From Echinostoma caproni (lineage: Eukaryota; Platyhelminthes; Trematoda; Plagiorchiida; Echinostomatidae), in the NCBI GenBank assembly GCA_900618425.1, contig UZAN01041898.1, positions 14,294-53,609 of the forward strand: a stretch of 39,316 bases of DNA, read 5' to 3'. Positions 8,350 through 21,432 of the stretch are shown here, piece by piece. Both the position numbers and the translations under genes were made by a program. Position 1 is the first letter of the stretch; each line of letters opens with the position of its first letter. The notes beneath the pieces are model-generated. The model saw nothing but the letters and a program-made list of their open reading frames with translations. It did no database searches and was not told the DNA's origin.

Positions 8350-10030
8350 GGAGATAGAAATTGCTGAACTGAGCTCTCTTAACTATCCCTGGAATATCTC
8401 ATAAATGTTTATGTTTTAGCCCACCCATAAATGGGAACGTCTGTAATTGTGCATCACTTCTGGGTTCCAACTATTTGACAACCCGGTGTGCTTATCTGTA
8501 ATTTTCACCTACCTAATGAACTTGTGGGAGTAGAACATTTTAATTTCAGCCGTCAAGAAGGTGACTGCTTTGAGGTCCTTGAGGCACTGAGTTTCTCGTA
8601 TGCAGGTAGCGCAAACGTGACTGAAGTTTGGTTACATATATCGTAGTAATGGTTTTACTCACTATTGAACATCATAAGGGGTAAACTTTAAAATTGCGGG
8701 GACCTCATGTTCACTAATGAGACTTGGCAACCTAGGTCCGGGACTGGCACTGGCGAATCACATAATGCCTCACAAGCAATAATGTGGTATGGTTCCGAGC
8801 GGCTGCGAAACTACCCCACCAGTAATTCAATGTAGCAATTACGAGTAAAATGTTACTTTTTCACCTAGTTACATGAGGAGACCAATTTGATTGTCCGGAA
8901 ATGCCCAAACACTAGGCAGCAGATTAGGTCTTTTCATTGTACTCATGACAGTTAAACCAAACGCATTATCCTCACTACGGAACACAAAGCGAAACTATTT
9001 GCTCAAAACCCGTAAAACCTGTTGTTGGTCAGATAAGCTGCATGGTCGTTTATTGTCACCCACATTTGCAAAAAGCGTCTCCCTTGTAAGACAATAATGT
9101 CTAAAACCAATTTGGCTCCGGACCTAGGCGACTGGAAATCGATCAGTTAACTCAGACTGTCGACGTAGACTGAAGAATTGAAGGCTCGACTTCTTGCGCA
9201 CACAGAAAAACGGCACACACACATGGACACATAACCATGTCTCAATGCGATCAAAATATCCGTACCGTAATCTCTGTTGTCTCATAAAATAGTCCACCGA
9301 GTATAAATGAACGTGCTTCCTGCAGGCAGGAGCCACATATGGTGCCTGTAAAGCTATACGAAAGTGGTCCTAAAGTAATACCAATTCGGCCTTGCACATC
9401 AGATCAGGGCTTCTCCGGCGCGCACGCATTCATTCGGGTTCAACCCAGACTCGTTTTTCCAGTTCAGAAATAGTTACACTAAAAGCTGAATTCGGTCTAG
9501 TTTCTAGGCTCGTTCTAAAGATGGAAGTGCTTCTCAGTGCTTCTCAATCCTGGCTCCAGAAGGGGATCAGATTTTAGCTTTCTTAGCGATGTTCATTCTA
9601 GCTTTAACTCATATACTACGCCATAGCAAATTCTGGAGCGCACAGCTTTCAGTGTTCCTTGAACACCGACAATTGAATCGTAGTTACAGTTTTTTGAAGC
9701 CCATAGCATTATTTGGCAAAACAGAATATTAAACTAGTGTATGTTCTTATTTATATCTGACCACATAAAATCCATAAGCGTGGATTCATTTATCTGTCAA
9801 ATTTTGTTGTTTGACAGATAAAGGTTGGTCGTACAAATATTCCTTTGGGTGCATAAGAAGACACAATAAACGTGAAAAAAATTATTTCGGGTTTATCGTT
9901 TCTGACCTTTACATATATGTAGTTCGATTATTCATTATGTCCGTGAATGAACTAAGCTGATGTTGTATAAATGTGTGTAGCGGGTAACGGTTAGATAGTC
10001 TACTGATAACAAGCTGTCTGAGAAATTACC
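8350..10030. other. Non-coding stretch, no recognisable gene
   Basis: Only short frames; none shows a known domain. A small perfect hairpin occurs at 9789-9822. No repeat shared with the rest of the window was recognised. Confidence 0.5.
9789..9822. repeat. 13-bp perfect hairpin
   Basis: TTTATCTGTCAAA at 9789-9801 is exactly complementary to 9810-9822 across an 8-base loop. It may be a tiny palindromic insertion; no partner elsewhere in the window was noticed. Confidence 0.6.
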
Positions 10031-10039
10031 AGTGATAAA

Positions 10040-10350
10040 TATAACACAAGAAATGGTAAACTACATTCCATATTGTCAAGCGCCTCCGAAAGCCTCAGTA
10101 TGGTCGGGGGTGGGCGTCAAGGATTGCGGCTGGTCACCTTGCCCTTGCACCTCGCGAAATGCTCCCATACGACCAAGCGTCTCGAATAGCTTATGCCAAA
10201 TAAGCCCTACTCACTGCCGAGATGTATTCCCACCAAAGAGAGAGGATGAATAGCCGACATCCGGGGCTATAACCGGGTTGGTGAAACCGCAAAACCGGTC
10301 GTGTGCTTCCAGGGAAGTTTTGTCCAGTCATGCGTATACTGCTTATTATG
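10040..10350 (+). repeat. Solo fragment of the hammerhead repeat with ruined core
   Basis: 10288-10335 closely matches the outer part of the right arm of the 7696-8102 element: ACCGGTCGTGTGCTTCC, then CAGGGAA and TTTTGTCCAGTCAT. GAAAC has become CAAAAC and no CUGANGA precedes it; the upstream part instead reads GGGCTATAACCGGGTTGGTG. The 200 bp before (10080-10280) are GC-richer than the surroundings and may be the body of the parent element. No inverted partner is present. The hammerhead cannot be active here. The frame at 10032-10253 has no known domain. Confidence 0.55.
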
Positions 10351-10354
10351 ATGC

Positions 10355-13300
10355 ATATATCTTTGCAGGAAGCGCTATGAATGTAATCAAAGAATTCCCA
10401 GATAGACAAATTAGGGAAATTTGGGCGGTGTTGGATCGATTACCCCAACGGTGACAATATAAACGATGTGTGCTCGAACCTGAACGAGTGGCTTGGTCTT
10501 CAATGTCTGCTTGCAAATGAGAGAGCCCGAGAAAGCCCGCGGGGGTGGTTTATGCTAGACAACGTCACCGGATTTATAATGGCCCATCCCCTTTGAATGG
10601 AACATTCATCAATGCTTCCTAGCCGTCGATCTTCTTCGACTGGGATTACAGGAACGGTAAATAAGTAGTTCTAAGTTTCCGTTTCTCCGGAGAATACATT
10701 TTATGCGGGTGAACTCTTTATTTAAGGTTGGGAGACCAACATTATCTTCATCATTCAGGCTGGACAGCCAACTAGGACGAAGACCAGAAATTTATGTACT
10801 ATCTCATCCGTAAGCGCTTTCACAATTCCCTCCTCTCGATAAGGTCATATGACCAAAAGGCATTCCTCGTAACTCAACTTATCGAAAATCAAGAAAATTA
10901 AACTTTTCACCTTCATTGTGAAACGAACACTTTCATGAGCGTTGTTGAATGATTTGGGTTTTTTGGTAATGTCCATTGAAGACGCAAAGACACAGGTATC
11001 GTCCAAATTTGTGGTAAACATCCAGACGATAAAGTAGGACTTGCAACGGTCTGCTTTGAGCTTCAGTAGAAATATATTTACCATGAGCGTCCCAATTGAA
11101 GATCTCATAGCCAAACCGTCATTTTATTTGTAATACCTATAGTTCCACAAACTCCGTGCATTCCAAATGAGTCTCTGTCATAGTTCTTTGGGTTCAACCA
11201 TCAGCTTTCCGTTTTGGATATTGTTTTCAATTGTGTTCACAAATACAGTCGAGTCTCTCTAACAGTGGTACATTTGTAAACAAAGATAGAACATCAAATG
11301 TAAAAGCGACGTCACACTACAAGTTTTGATTTTGGATATGATCAGAGAATGCAAACAAATCATTCGCACTATACTCGATCAAATATGCGAGGAAGACGTC
11401 TAGAATTATTGAAATTTATTATGCTTTTTCCTATTTGTTCAAAGCAGTTTTGGCTTTCAGTGGCGTATTTTCTTCATATACCTAGGGAAATCCGCTGAGT
11501 TTCAGCGGTCTCGAGCTATATGGAGCGACTTTTTCTGAGACATTTGAGGAAATGTGATTCGTTGACTTAAGTTGCTTCAATATCTTTATCAGTTTCTTTT
11601 CAGACTCCCGTGTACCACCCTGCTTTCCCGAAATGCAGCTACGGTCACTATTTTCGGAAAGAATGGAGCTGAACATATCATCATATTCAGACAGGTGCAG
11701 TGCCATTCATCAAAAGCATTTACTCAGTCTTGATAGAATACCGTCCGGTCCCCAATACCGAAATTGCGTTGCCTAGTCAACATTGCTTTTTTTCTCTTAT
11801 TTCTTCTGGGATACCTTTGAAAAAATGGACCAAAGACGATTGTACATTATCTGCGTATGTCTCTCTCAGATTTCATAACGTTAGCTCATCAAATCATTGA
11901 GATTTTTCTCACTCTCTATTCGGTTACCACGTGAATGCAGCGTGAACAATTTGGGGGTGAGCGACATTATTTTAATTAGTAGCAAACTAAGTTCAACAAG
12001 GATACAGCCAAACAAGTACTCCTCTATTTTCTCAAGAAATTTCGATGGAAAAGATTTGGTTTCCAGACTTTTGAAGAAAGTTTTCTCTTCTTATTACTTT
12101 TCTAACAAACTGAACCGACATAAATCTTAGGCGCTCTTCGAGGTCGTTGATGTAATTCCTCAGCTATAGCGTTGGACTAGGAAACCGTGCGTCCCCTTTC
12201 CTCAAGAGTCTACGGACTAGTATCCCGTTGGTTCATTGCCTAACGTCCGAGTAACCGGATTGTTTTGTTTGACTGGAAATTTGCTAAACGCTGTACAACA
12301 GCTTTTTAAATAAAGATTATTTTACACACACAGTGGTTGATGAAACTGATATAATGAAATAAAACCTCAAATACTTCTTAGCGTTTCTTTGTTCTTCTTC
12401 AGATTTGCAAGTAGTATCCTCAATCCATAAGCAAAAATTTCCCTTCAGCAGAAATTCCTTCGCCATTTTACTACTGGTCTGACCTGGTATATTTGTCTGA
12501 AACCCACAAGAATCCACAAAATGATTGCGTTATTTCTACATTTTCGGTTGTGCGGTGAATGGCACTAGATAATAGTCCTACGTTTGACTCGCGAAAAGAT
12601 GAGCAGCCGCAGTGAGATTCAACACAACGCAGTGGATGCTGCTCACTGCTTGAGTGAGCTCCAAGTGTCTCTATGGTCTACTGGCGGGGAGGGGGGCAGT
12701 GCTCCGAATGTGGAAAGGTTCGGTGCTGTCGATGTTGTCCCCATGCCTATCAGGTGTCCATGCATGAGTTCGAATGTCACCACGGTTGCAAGACTTATTC
12801 ATTGTTAAGATTCAGTTTTGATACGGAATTCAAACCATCAACTTTAATTTCTCTTTCGGGGTTTTATACAGTAAATCTGCGTCACCAGCGGGTCGAAATT
12901 ATCCGAATTGATCCTATCTGACTGAATCGCGTACAATGTTTGTCACAGGAAGAGGTAATTTTTGTTTATCTTGTTCCTATAGCAATGTCTTCGGTTATTG
13001 CCCATTGTAAAAGAATTCAAAGAAAACGGCATCGAACATTCAAACGTTTTCAGTTGAAATGATTGGTTTTACATCGTCTAGATTTGCAGGCCTCTGAATG
13101 AGCGTCGGTGATCATCTTCCCGAATCAATGAGAAACTAACCAATGGACAAACGTACAAAACGACCTGATAAGTTGTACCGATGAGACAACCCCTCCGTGA
13201 ACAGTGAGACAATAAATGAGGCGCAAACCGTTCGTATGCAGCGTATCGTGCCACAGTTTGAGCGGTAAAGATAATTATCGAGTAAATAATCAAACAATAG

Positions 13301-16300
13301 GTGTATTTTACCACACCCGTTCACTACACGTATGTATTGGAATGTCTGTGTATGGCAAATAGTTTACTATATGATTGGAGCAGTAATTAAGCTTACCAGA
13401 ATTCGCCTTATGTTCCAGAGGCGCACTACGTAGTGTCAGTGATTTCCGGCTGTTTGGGGTTGAAACTAAAATGATTCTGCTGTAACGCGGTGGACCAACT
13501 AGCCTTTATTTCCACCATGCGTACCCTGATAATTGCGGTCGATGTGAATTCATCGCATGTAATTGAGTATTGCACATGCATGTTCAGAGCACTTAAAAGC
13601 TTTTTCTCAATATTTTCAAGTATCTAAAGAACTCTTTGAGAGCCGAGTATTCGGTTTCACGCAATCGTAATAGTGATAAGAAATAACAATAAGAACAATA
13701 ATAATGAGCATGGTCAGTGATCCAAGAACCATGGAATGGTCACATTCAAACGACAAGTTTCAAATCCGACTTCAAACGTGTGTTGTTGTGCGTGTGTGCA
13801 TGAAATTTGTGGCAGGTAAGTGTTCACAAGTTAGGGAGTCAACCACAGGAGTTTGACTGCATGCATCTGGATGGAAAGGCTCCCGGCATACACGGCCCTA
13901 GTGGAATTTCATCTGGACTTTTCATGATTGCAGTCATCCAACGCTTAATTCAGGTGATACAAGGATTCCGCAGTCGCTGATTGCGTGGCCTATGCGCCTA
14001 GTTCATAGACAAAGCGATTGTCGGATATAACTGATGGTTTTTCGATGAATAAGAATACAATTCTCGGTTTTTTTCAACATACTTGCAGTGTGTTGTGTTT
14101 GCTGCACTTAGTGCACTTCAGTTCAATAATTGTTGTAGTTATATCTCTCCTGAACAGAGATTAAATTTATACATGTTTCGTAACGGCCCTTATTTGGTTT
14201 TCTTTTTACTCTATGCTCCCCGGTTGCCTTATCAATTTACCGTTCCAGTAGGCCATCTTCTGTAAGAGAACCACAGATTATTTTTAATACCATATTTTTG
14301 CTTTATTTAAAATGAAACAATCCCGTAGAAATCGATTCACTGTTTGTTTCAGTTTGCTCTCCTGTGCATCGAAAACTGGATAGAGCTGTTAGCCTTGCTA
14401 TTTGGAGATTCGTTCAGATACGTTAGACTATTGTCTTTGAGATTATAATTTATTTTGGATAAGCAATATAGAATATGGAATATGGCATGTTACACCTGGG
14501 TTCGACAAGATGCAAGCTGTCTCTCGTCCGTCTCGTCTATGTTAGGAGATGACGACGTCTATCGTTGTCCGTGAGTTGTTTGACATTTCCGCTGCTACTT
14601 GATAGGGAGAGAGACATATCCAAAATAGGTAAGTCAACCTTGTCTATCGCCGATATTTTGTGCAATCTAGGAACCATTCTGCTCTTTTGTCGTACTAACT
14701 CAAAAGTTAGCTCATCAGTAGTTCCATTTTGCGTCGGATAACGTATTTTCAGTGAAAGTGATTTTCATCAATCGTCCTAAAGTTTTCAGACCGAAATCCT
14801 ACAAACTCGGGCCGGTCATCCACCATCACAAGTACAATATTCACATTCTGTTCTAGTGCTCATGGTATTATTTCTCTATTGACATTCACTGATTTGAAAC
14901 ACCTGGAGTACATCACTGTCATTCATTCTTTTCTTGCTAGCTCAATATCGGTATGTCAGTCATATGGGTTCACAGATGCATATGACAGTTTCTCATACTC
15001 CTTGTAAAATATGTCATCAGTCCGGATGACTGATTGTAAACGGGTTCAAATTAGCTATTCATGCCCGTTATTATTTGTATAAATGTAAAACACGAGTAAC
15101 GAGGGCAGTATTTCAGGATAAATCGTTGTGAAAACTAGCCGTTCACAAATTTTCTCGTATCTGTAGAAGACTCATTATTGTCTTCGGTTGCGTTGATATC
15201 CTTTCGCCATTTTGAAAAATCATTAAACTTAAACAACGAACTTCTCTCACCATTTTGTGACCAGCTTGTTAGCTCCTCAGTGGTGGTAATGTCAGAATGA
15301 ATTCTTCCCAGCGACGTTGGTGTTTGTTTACGATGTTGCCAATCTGATACATGAGTATTAATGAATATAAGTGAATATAAGTGAATGAATATAAGTAATT
15401 GCAATGGCTAACTTCATCCGGAAGGTAGATGTTGGTAAATCTACAAAATGGTGGGAAGCGACGTCATTTTCACTTGTTCCTCATCACTCCAGTACATTGT
15501 AACCAACACATGTACAACCACACGAACAATTGCCACTGTGAACTTTTGCAGGCATACACGTGTAATGGCAATTAGACCTAAATCATTTCGGCTCTCACTT
15601 TCATCCACCTGACTTCATTTAGAGGAATCGAATCAAGTACAGTAACTGTGAAGTGGATAAACTTCTCAACCAATCGTTGCAAAAATTCGGGTAGCATCTT
15701 TTGTTGATGGTTTACAGCGAATTCGAATTTTTCACTGCAGACTTTGTGGTCATCGTCATCTCAAAGTTCGGTAATATAAAAAAAGACCTCTTTGAATGAG
15801 GAAGTTGATGATTTATCAAATCAATGAAAGATAACTCATCGTGTTCAATAGGTTAACAGGGTAAATCCATTTAGGTTATGTGGTAAAAATAGATTTGTAA
15901 ATCTGATTGAACGCTTAATAAACATGATTGCTTATACTATCACTGCTGCTCAAAACCGGTGTTCGAATCACATGGTAGAATTATCCGAGAGAATCACGCG
16001 TTCCAGTTAAATGGGAATTTTGATATGAGTCAATCACAGCGGAAAAATACTTGTGTTTGTGATTTACACTTTCCCTAAAAGTTACCCGATTCTCAATTTT
16101 ATCACAAATCACATTTTCTGTATTCGTTATCTTGCAAAGTGTATCCGTTGGATGATAGAGTTGTGCTGTATAACATCTTGTGCCGCCATTGTTTTTATGT
16201 CGTAGGTGGGTTTGGTAAAAGCTGGTTGGTGAGTCAAACTCTGGCCTTCTTTCCTCATAACCGAAAACCATTATTCGCCACATCTTTTGAGAATATTTTG

Positions 16301-17189
16301 GAACATTCTGATTTGGGATTTTGGCCATTATCTGGCAGATAATCATATTTGCCAAAGCTTACCTACAATGACAAACCCCAAACATTTTCAGTGGGATTGA
16401 AATGGGTAGCGTTGCCCTGATGTTTCAACAGGATAACCATATTTATTTACCGTGGTCATTCTGTTCCGTTTTTAAGGAGAACAGAAGAAGTCCAATGACA
16501 ATGATATTCGGTAAATACTGCGTAGTGGATAGCATCACTATTGTTTTTTCAGTATGACATCATTATGTACTCTCCTGTATAGTAATATGAACAAACATCG
16601 GTCCAATGATATAAATAAATGAAACAAAATATTGTAGATCCTCGAGTATAGTTATGCCAATTTGGTCCTTAGTCAGTACTCAACTCTGATTGTTGTTGGT
16701 GTCAATGAAAACGTTTTGTTGCTTTCTATAGCAAGCCAAAAATAATTCAAAAGATCCATTTTATCCAAATCACTGTTGCGAACTAACTATAAATCCTCCC
16801 TTGTTTCTTCGTCCAGGCTGTGTTAACCAATGTTCCTGCGCACTGATCGGAAAGTATTGTATGGTTCTCATACGTCATCCAGGACTGGTTCTGCCAGTTC
16901 TTTATAAAGTTTCGTTTACCCTAACGACGCCCAGCAAAAGGTTGACCGTTGAGATGGCGACTGGACAAATTTATCTACTTTTAGTCGGATATGGTTGACG
17001 TTTTAGCAACTTATTTGTTTTAATTTAGATTCCATAAAACGTCCGTTCCACTGAATACTATTACGGAAGCGAGTAGATACTTTTTTTCTTCCCAGAAATA
17101 TACTGCTTTTTAACTGTGCGGCATTACAGAATTGGGATTCGGTTTCAGGTGTACAAGTGAAACGACCATGAATAAAAGTAATATCAAAG
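10355..17189. other. Long gene-free stretch
   Basis: About 6.8 kb of AT-rich DNA with only short frames. The longest, 15981-16355 (-, 124 codons), shows no known domain. The part near 16230-16290 (minus) has weak tRNA-like A and B boxes, but they are too poor to call. A short tandem repeat of GAATATAAGT units lies at about 15364-15398. No transposon domain was recognised. Confidence 0.45.
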
Positions 17190-17237
17190 GGAAAATTCGT
17201 CTTGTATGTAACAAATGAGGCGTGAACTCATAACCTA

Positions 17238-17292
17238 GGAAGTACTGGACAGCTTTTTCGACCTGGATGAGTCTCATCAGCAGTGCGAATCC
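17238..17292 (-). ncRNA. Hammerhead ribozyme in SINE-like repeat
   Basis: Minus strand: outer GGA (17292-17290), inner stem I ACTG, core CTGATGA (17280-17274), stem II starting GAC and closing GTC, then GAAA, a short stem III and GTC (17250-17248) as cleavage triplet. CAGT then pairs back with ACTG, and TCC (17240-17238) pairs with the outer GGA. All catalytic positions are present. The stem III palindrome is spoiled by one base (AAGCTGT rather than ACAGCTGT), which may weaken activity. Confidence 0.65.
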
Positions 17293-17329
17293 ATCGACTC
17301 AACTGGGGATCAAGCCCAAGACCTCACAG

Positions 17330-17380
17330 ATAGAACGCTGATGAGACCCAACCAAGTCGAAACAGCTGTCCAGTGATTCC
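17330..17380 (+). ncRNA. Hammerhead motif, inverted partner
   Basis: CTGATGA at 17338-17344, stem II GAC/GTC (17345-17347 with 17356-17358), GAAA at 17359-17362, palindrome ACAGCTGT and GTC at 17368-17370. The core and stem III are better preserved than in the minus-strand unit. The bases before CTGATGA pair poorly with CAGTGATTCC after the cleavage site, so stem I is weak or lost at the head-to-head junction. Confidence 0.5.
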
Positions 17381-17425
17381 GAGCTTTTCAGTTCACGCTT
17401 CATTTAATATATACACGACGAATTC

Positions 17426-20400
17426 CCATTTGAAATTGAATGAAATCCTTCATTACTCACATGGAACAAAAGTAATCTTCGGAGGCTCCTCAGTGACGCT
17501 GTCTAATTTAATTTAGTGACCTAAATCCCAGTTTCCCTGGATGTGCAAGTCACCGACTCCAAAGACCAAACTAATTATTTTGTTGTCAGGCCACATAGTT
17601 TCTCTGGGTTGAGGAACATTTCGACATCAAAGCACACCGAACCAGGATGTCCTGTGCTTTATTCACTGTGTATTGCACATTTGATAAAATTACTCATATC
17701 AGTCGGCTGTTCCTGATATAGCGACGTGTTTGATGGAGCAGGTCTCAATAGACGTCATACAAGCAAGTGTACTCGACTGACCAAAGATTGTTCCTTCTTT
17801 AAACTGTAGGTGCAGCTTTGATGACTATTAACTGTATTGGTTAACAGTGCATTTGACAGTGAAATATTTCTTTGAGCACAACAAAGAGAATGAATCCACT
17901 TGATAAGGAGAAAGCAATTACTTAAAATAACATCACTCACTTGAATGAAGTCCAAAAATTGTGGTCCAAGCAGTTTTTCTTTCTGTTTTGTCTTTTCTAT
18001 CTTTATGATTTTTTTGCCATAACAACTGACTCATAAAGAGTCTGTTTTTGTTTACTACACTTGAACGAATAGTATCCCGGTGCTCCGGAAAGATGAATAC
18101 CAAAAGAAAAAGCTATTTAGTCGATTGTAACAAGGTCATTGGTGAATTTCCCTCAGGCACAGGAAATGAGAGCTTTTTGCAAACAGAAGAGAATCGGTGT
18201 CCAAGAAATCCAAATACGAAGTGTGGAGTACGATTCTACACTTTGCAAAGCAGATGATAACGCATATGGTGGGACTATATGGACAATATTCTGTCTTCAT
18301 CCAAAAGACAGTGTTCGATATAAGGTAATCATTTTTCAGTCTCCGCAAAAAAGTAATACAGTTCCTTGACTGTTCAGTAGATGAGTTGTTCTATAAAGAT
18401 AACTCGATTGTACTAGTACTTGAAAGAAGCCTTCTACAAGCGTCGAATCGTGTTTATCAGTATCGTGTTTTGATTAAAACCTTGTCATCAATGTTGGTCA
18501 ATACTTCGTCTCATTTACAAAATATGAGCACGAATGAAACCAATTTAATTTATTTGTCTAGAACTCTACAAGTGAAACAAAATTAGTCTCAAATTACGTT
18601 CAGCATACTAGTAAACAGAGCGATTCCAAACCGCCTTAGTGCTATTGGTGTGTCTGCCATCTTTTCTCAATAGAGCATTTCAACACGATACCGACTGGTC
18701 AATGTGACCATCAAAATTTAACAACCATATAGTATTGGGAAAAATATCTTCACAGAGACGACTTTAAGCGATTATATTGTACAGAATTTAGAATGTGATT
18801 GGAACAATCGGCACTGAGCATCAAATTGAAATGATGGATCGTGGTTGTCTGGGACAAACTGCTCCTAATCTAGATAATGAACGGGAGCTCCCGGTTGTCG
18901 CTAAGTAATTTGGGATTTGTTAACAGACAGTCATCGCAAATTTGTCTGGGCGTGTGCGTGTTAAGGTACATCTTTGACGGATCGAATAATTGTGCTAAAT
19001 ATTGGTGGAACATTAGATCATCGAGAATAGGCTGGTGCCAGACTTTCGGACAGAAGGCGAACATCCCATGAAAGATGAAGCACGTACAAGTTAACTTTTG
19101 TCATCGTCTATTGTTCTCAACCGATTTGTGATTAAGATAATTAGGGTTCATTGACCAGTAAGTACTCAATAAATTTGTTGTAAAACAATTTCCAAGGGTG
19201 ATGTGAACTGGTCTATCAATTTAATTCCATCGTGTTTTTTCTTTGCGATTCATACTATTAAATGATATTAGGGTGATCATATAATTGGAAAAAGCTTTGG
19301 AGATCTGGGCATACATTTTTTCCGGATATGATTTTGATTTGAAGGCAGACGATATTCTCCGGAAAAATGTTCCCTCTTTAAAGGGACTCATCCTACATTG
19401 GTACAATTTTTGACCCAAACCTACAAAACTCGGTTTGGGAGTCTAAGATAAGAACCGTACGGTAAATGATCTACACCTAGTCTGTATTAGTAAATTATCA
19501 AAGTAAAAGTGATCTTGTTCAATACGTAGAATTACATGAAAACATCTGATTCCGTACAAGTCATTTTTCACGATTGTTTATCAACTTGTGGAATATTTCT
19601 ATTTGGCAATCAGAAAACCAACTGAAAGCGAACATGCTAGTTTTCATCTTGAGACATTAACAATTACTTGCATGTAAATGAAATGAAATGTAAATGATGA
19701 AATATAGGTTTATCAGTAGATGAAAATCAAGTTACGTAAGATAATTCGTGAAATGAGGCAGCACTAATTGGTGAGACTGACAGGCTCGAGCGACGGGGGG
19801 GGGAGACTCAATGGTTTTGTCTTCAAAGTTCTGTTGTACTCAGAGTGGCGACAGCGGTCTCAATTTTTGATGTCATTATCATATAAATGAGTTCACGATC
19901 AGTTCGCGTTCTAGGTTAGCTAGAAGGTGGAGTAGCTGGAGGGCTTGGATCAGTTTTTCGGAGCACTCATTTAGTTTAGCTGTCTAATGGCAACTCCTTC
20001 TTCTAGCGCTCATTGGCGCTTTACAATCTTTGATGTGATGCAAAGTACTAGATTTTGATATTTTCACTAAACTGATGTGCCCAGGAGTAAATTCTTGGCA
20101 ACTGTTTGGTTTAAGGATTATAAAAGTCTGGTTACCGAGTTGGTGGTAAGGTGATTTTGTTATTGAGTTTATATGACTAAAGAATATAAAATATTTGCTT
20201 ACTTAAAGTTAAGTATATAAGTGGGTTAGGTTAGTTCCCACGGGTTTAACATCCTGCACCAGACAAGATTATACGTAACTTTTTGAGGTTTCTGAGTGCG
20301 AGTCAATAGTAACAATTTATCATTCAATTTGAGATGGCCAATTTGTTCCCTGCATTCAAATATACTTTCTTGTGACATTTACTAAAAAAATGGACCATTC

Positions 20401-20759
20401 AGTTGGTATTGTGACAAGTTTCAAATATAAGGACTGAGGCCTTACTAGCATCCACTGTACAATGCTTTTGCCTTTTTCCGCTTGAATAGATCCGGTATAG
20501 ACGTGCACGTTACCAATATAAGAGTTTGTCGTCAGTTATTTGGCCTTTACATGCAAATATTATGAACCACTGAAAACACTTGTTCACATTCGGCCTTGTG
20601 TTCTGATGTTCAAAAGGGTTTATTCTGGACTTTTATAAGTAGTATGGATTAGTTACGACAAATCTCATACAACCGCTAACCTTAAAGTCCTGTGGAACTG
20701 AGTTTGTTACCCTACCATCATATCGGCTGACTGACGGTGAACTAAATTGTTTTCGCTCA
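17426..20759. other. Non-coding stretch, no recognisable gene
   Basis: AT-rich, with only short frames without known domains. A short G run occurs near 19796. Overlapping plus-strand frames at 18048-18369 show no family signature. No repeat shared with the rest of the window was recognised. Confidence 0.45.
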
Positions 20760-20799
20760 AACTATTCGCGACCAGCTGCCTAGACACCTACTGGCTTCC

Positions 20800-21432
20800 T
20801 TCTATTCAAACCCACCCCTGGAGAGGTCACTCCAGTAAAAAAACACGGTGAGGGGGCACTTTATCGGTCAAAAAACCCCGGACATGGAATCGGGATACCT
20901 TGGGCTTCCTCTCGACGGTGTGAGAAGTCTTCGCACTTCATTGGACAGCTACCGCCCGCCCAAGCTGGGCAGCCCCAGCCAATAAGGTACTGTCCCGTCT
21001 ACATTCTGCTTGTCTCATTGGGTGCATGGAGCTAAAGGCCGATCACGAAAAGCGAACCATAAATCAACGCACCTGCAAACAAAACACTGAACCGAAACCC
21101 TGAAGGCCTTGCGCGACAGGTCTCTAGAAGCTCTCACATGGATGCTCCGTTTACAATTTCGCTTTGGATCTACGCCCCGCTGCCTTGTGGGTCAGACTTT
21201 TGAGTCGAAGGATTCGGTTAGGGTTCCCACAAAAACCCTTCGTCGGTATGGGCTGCCGTAAAGTATGCCGTGACTTAAAGTCTTAGGTACCTATTTCGAA
21301 ACCCATTTTTCCCATCTGTTCAGTACTTCTTCTCAATCCCAAATAATCCCAGGTGCCTACTGTTTACGAGGCCCATCAGATAACACTCAGCGTTCAACAA
21401 ATAAAGGTAAGCACTCAGAGGCTATCAGATTT
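20800..21432 (+). other. 5' leader of the RTE-like element
   Basis: Noticeably richer in G and C than the flanks, with no long frame. It includes runs such as GGTGAGGGGGCAC, the segment GGAATCGGGATACCTTGGGC, and CCGCCCGCCCAAGC at 20951-20964. It directly precedes the endonuclease frame and most likely holds the internal promoter of the element. Whether a small ORF1 existed cannot be told. Confidence 0.55.

Larger units (their letters stand above)
17190..17425. mobile_element. SINE-like hammerhead repeat, head-to-head pair
   Basis: The minus-strand unit (17340 to 17190) has a B-box-like segment with GGGCTTGATCCCC (17317-17305), a hammerhead, then a tail ending near ACAAGACGAATTTTCCC. From about 17333 rightwards the plus strand carries a second hammerhead and the same tail (TTCACGCTTCATTT, then ACACGACGAATTCCC). 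The arms 17190-17285 and 17333-17424 are therefore inverted copies, clearly diverged. The Pol III A box expected upstream of the minus unit is missing where the inverted copy begins. The arrangement of tRNA-like promoter plus hammerhead is known from schistosome Smα-type SINEs. Confidence 0.7.

Noticed and set aside
15981..16355. Longest frame in the central stretch (124 codons, minus) with weak tRNA-like boxes around 16230-16290.
   Set aside because: No domain. The would-be B box (AGTTTGACTCA) deviates too much and no tRNA fold is visible.
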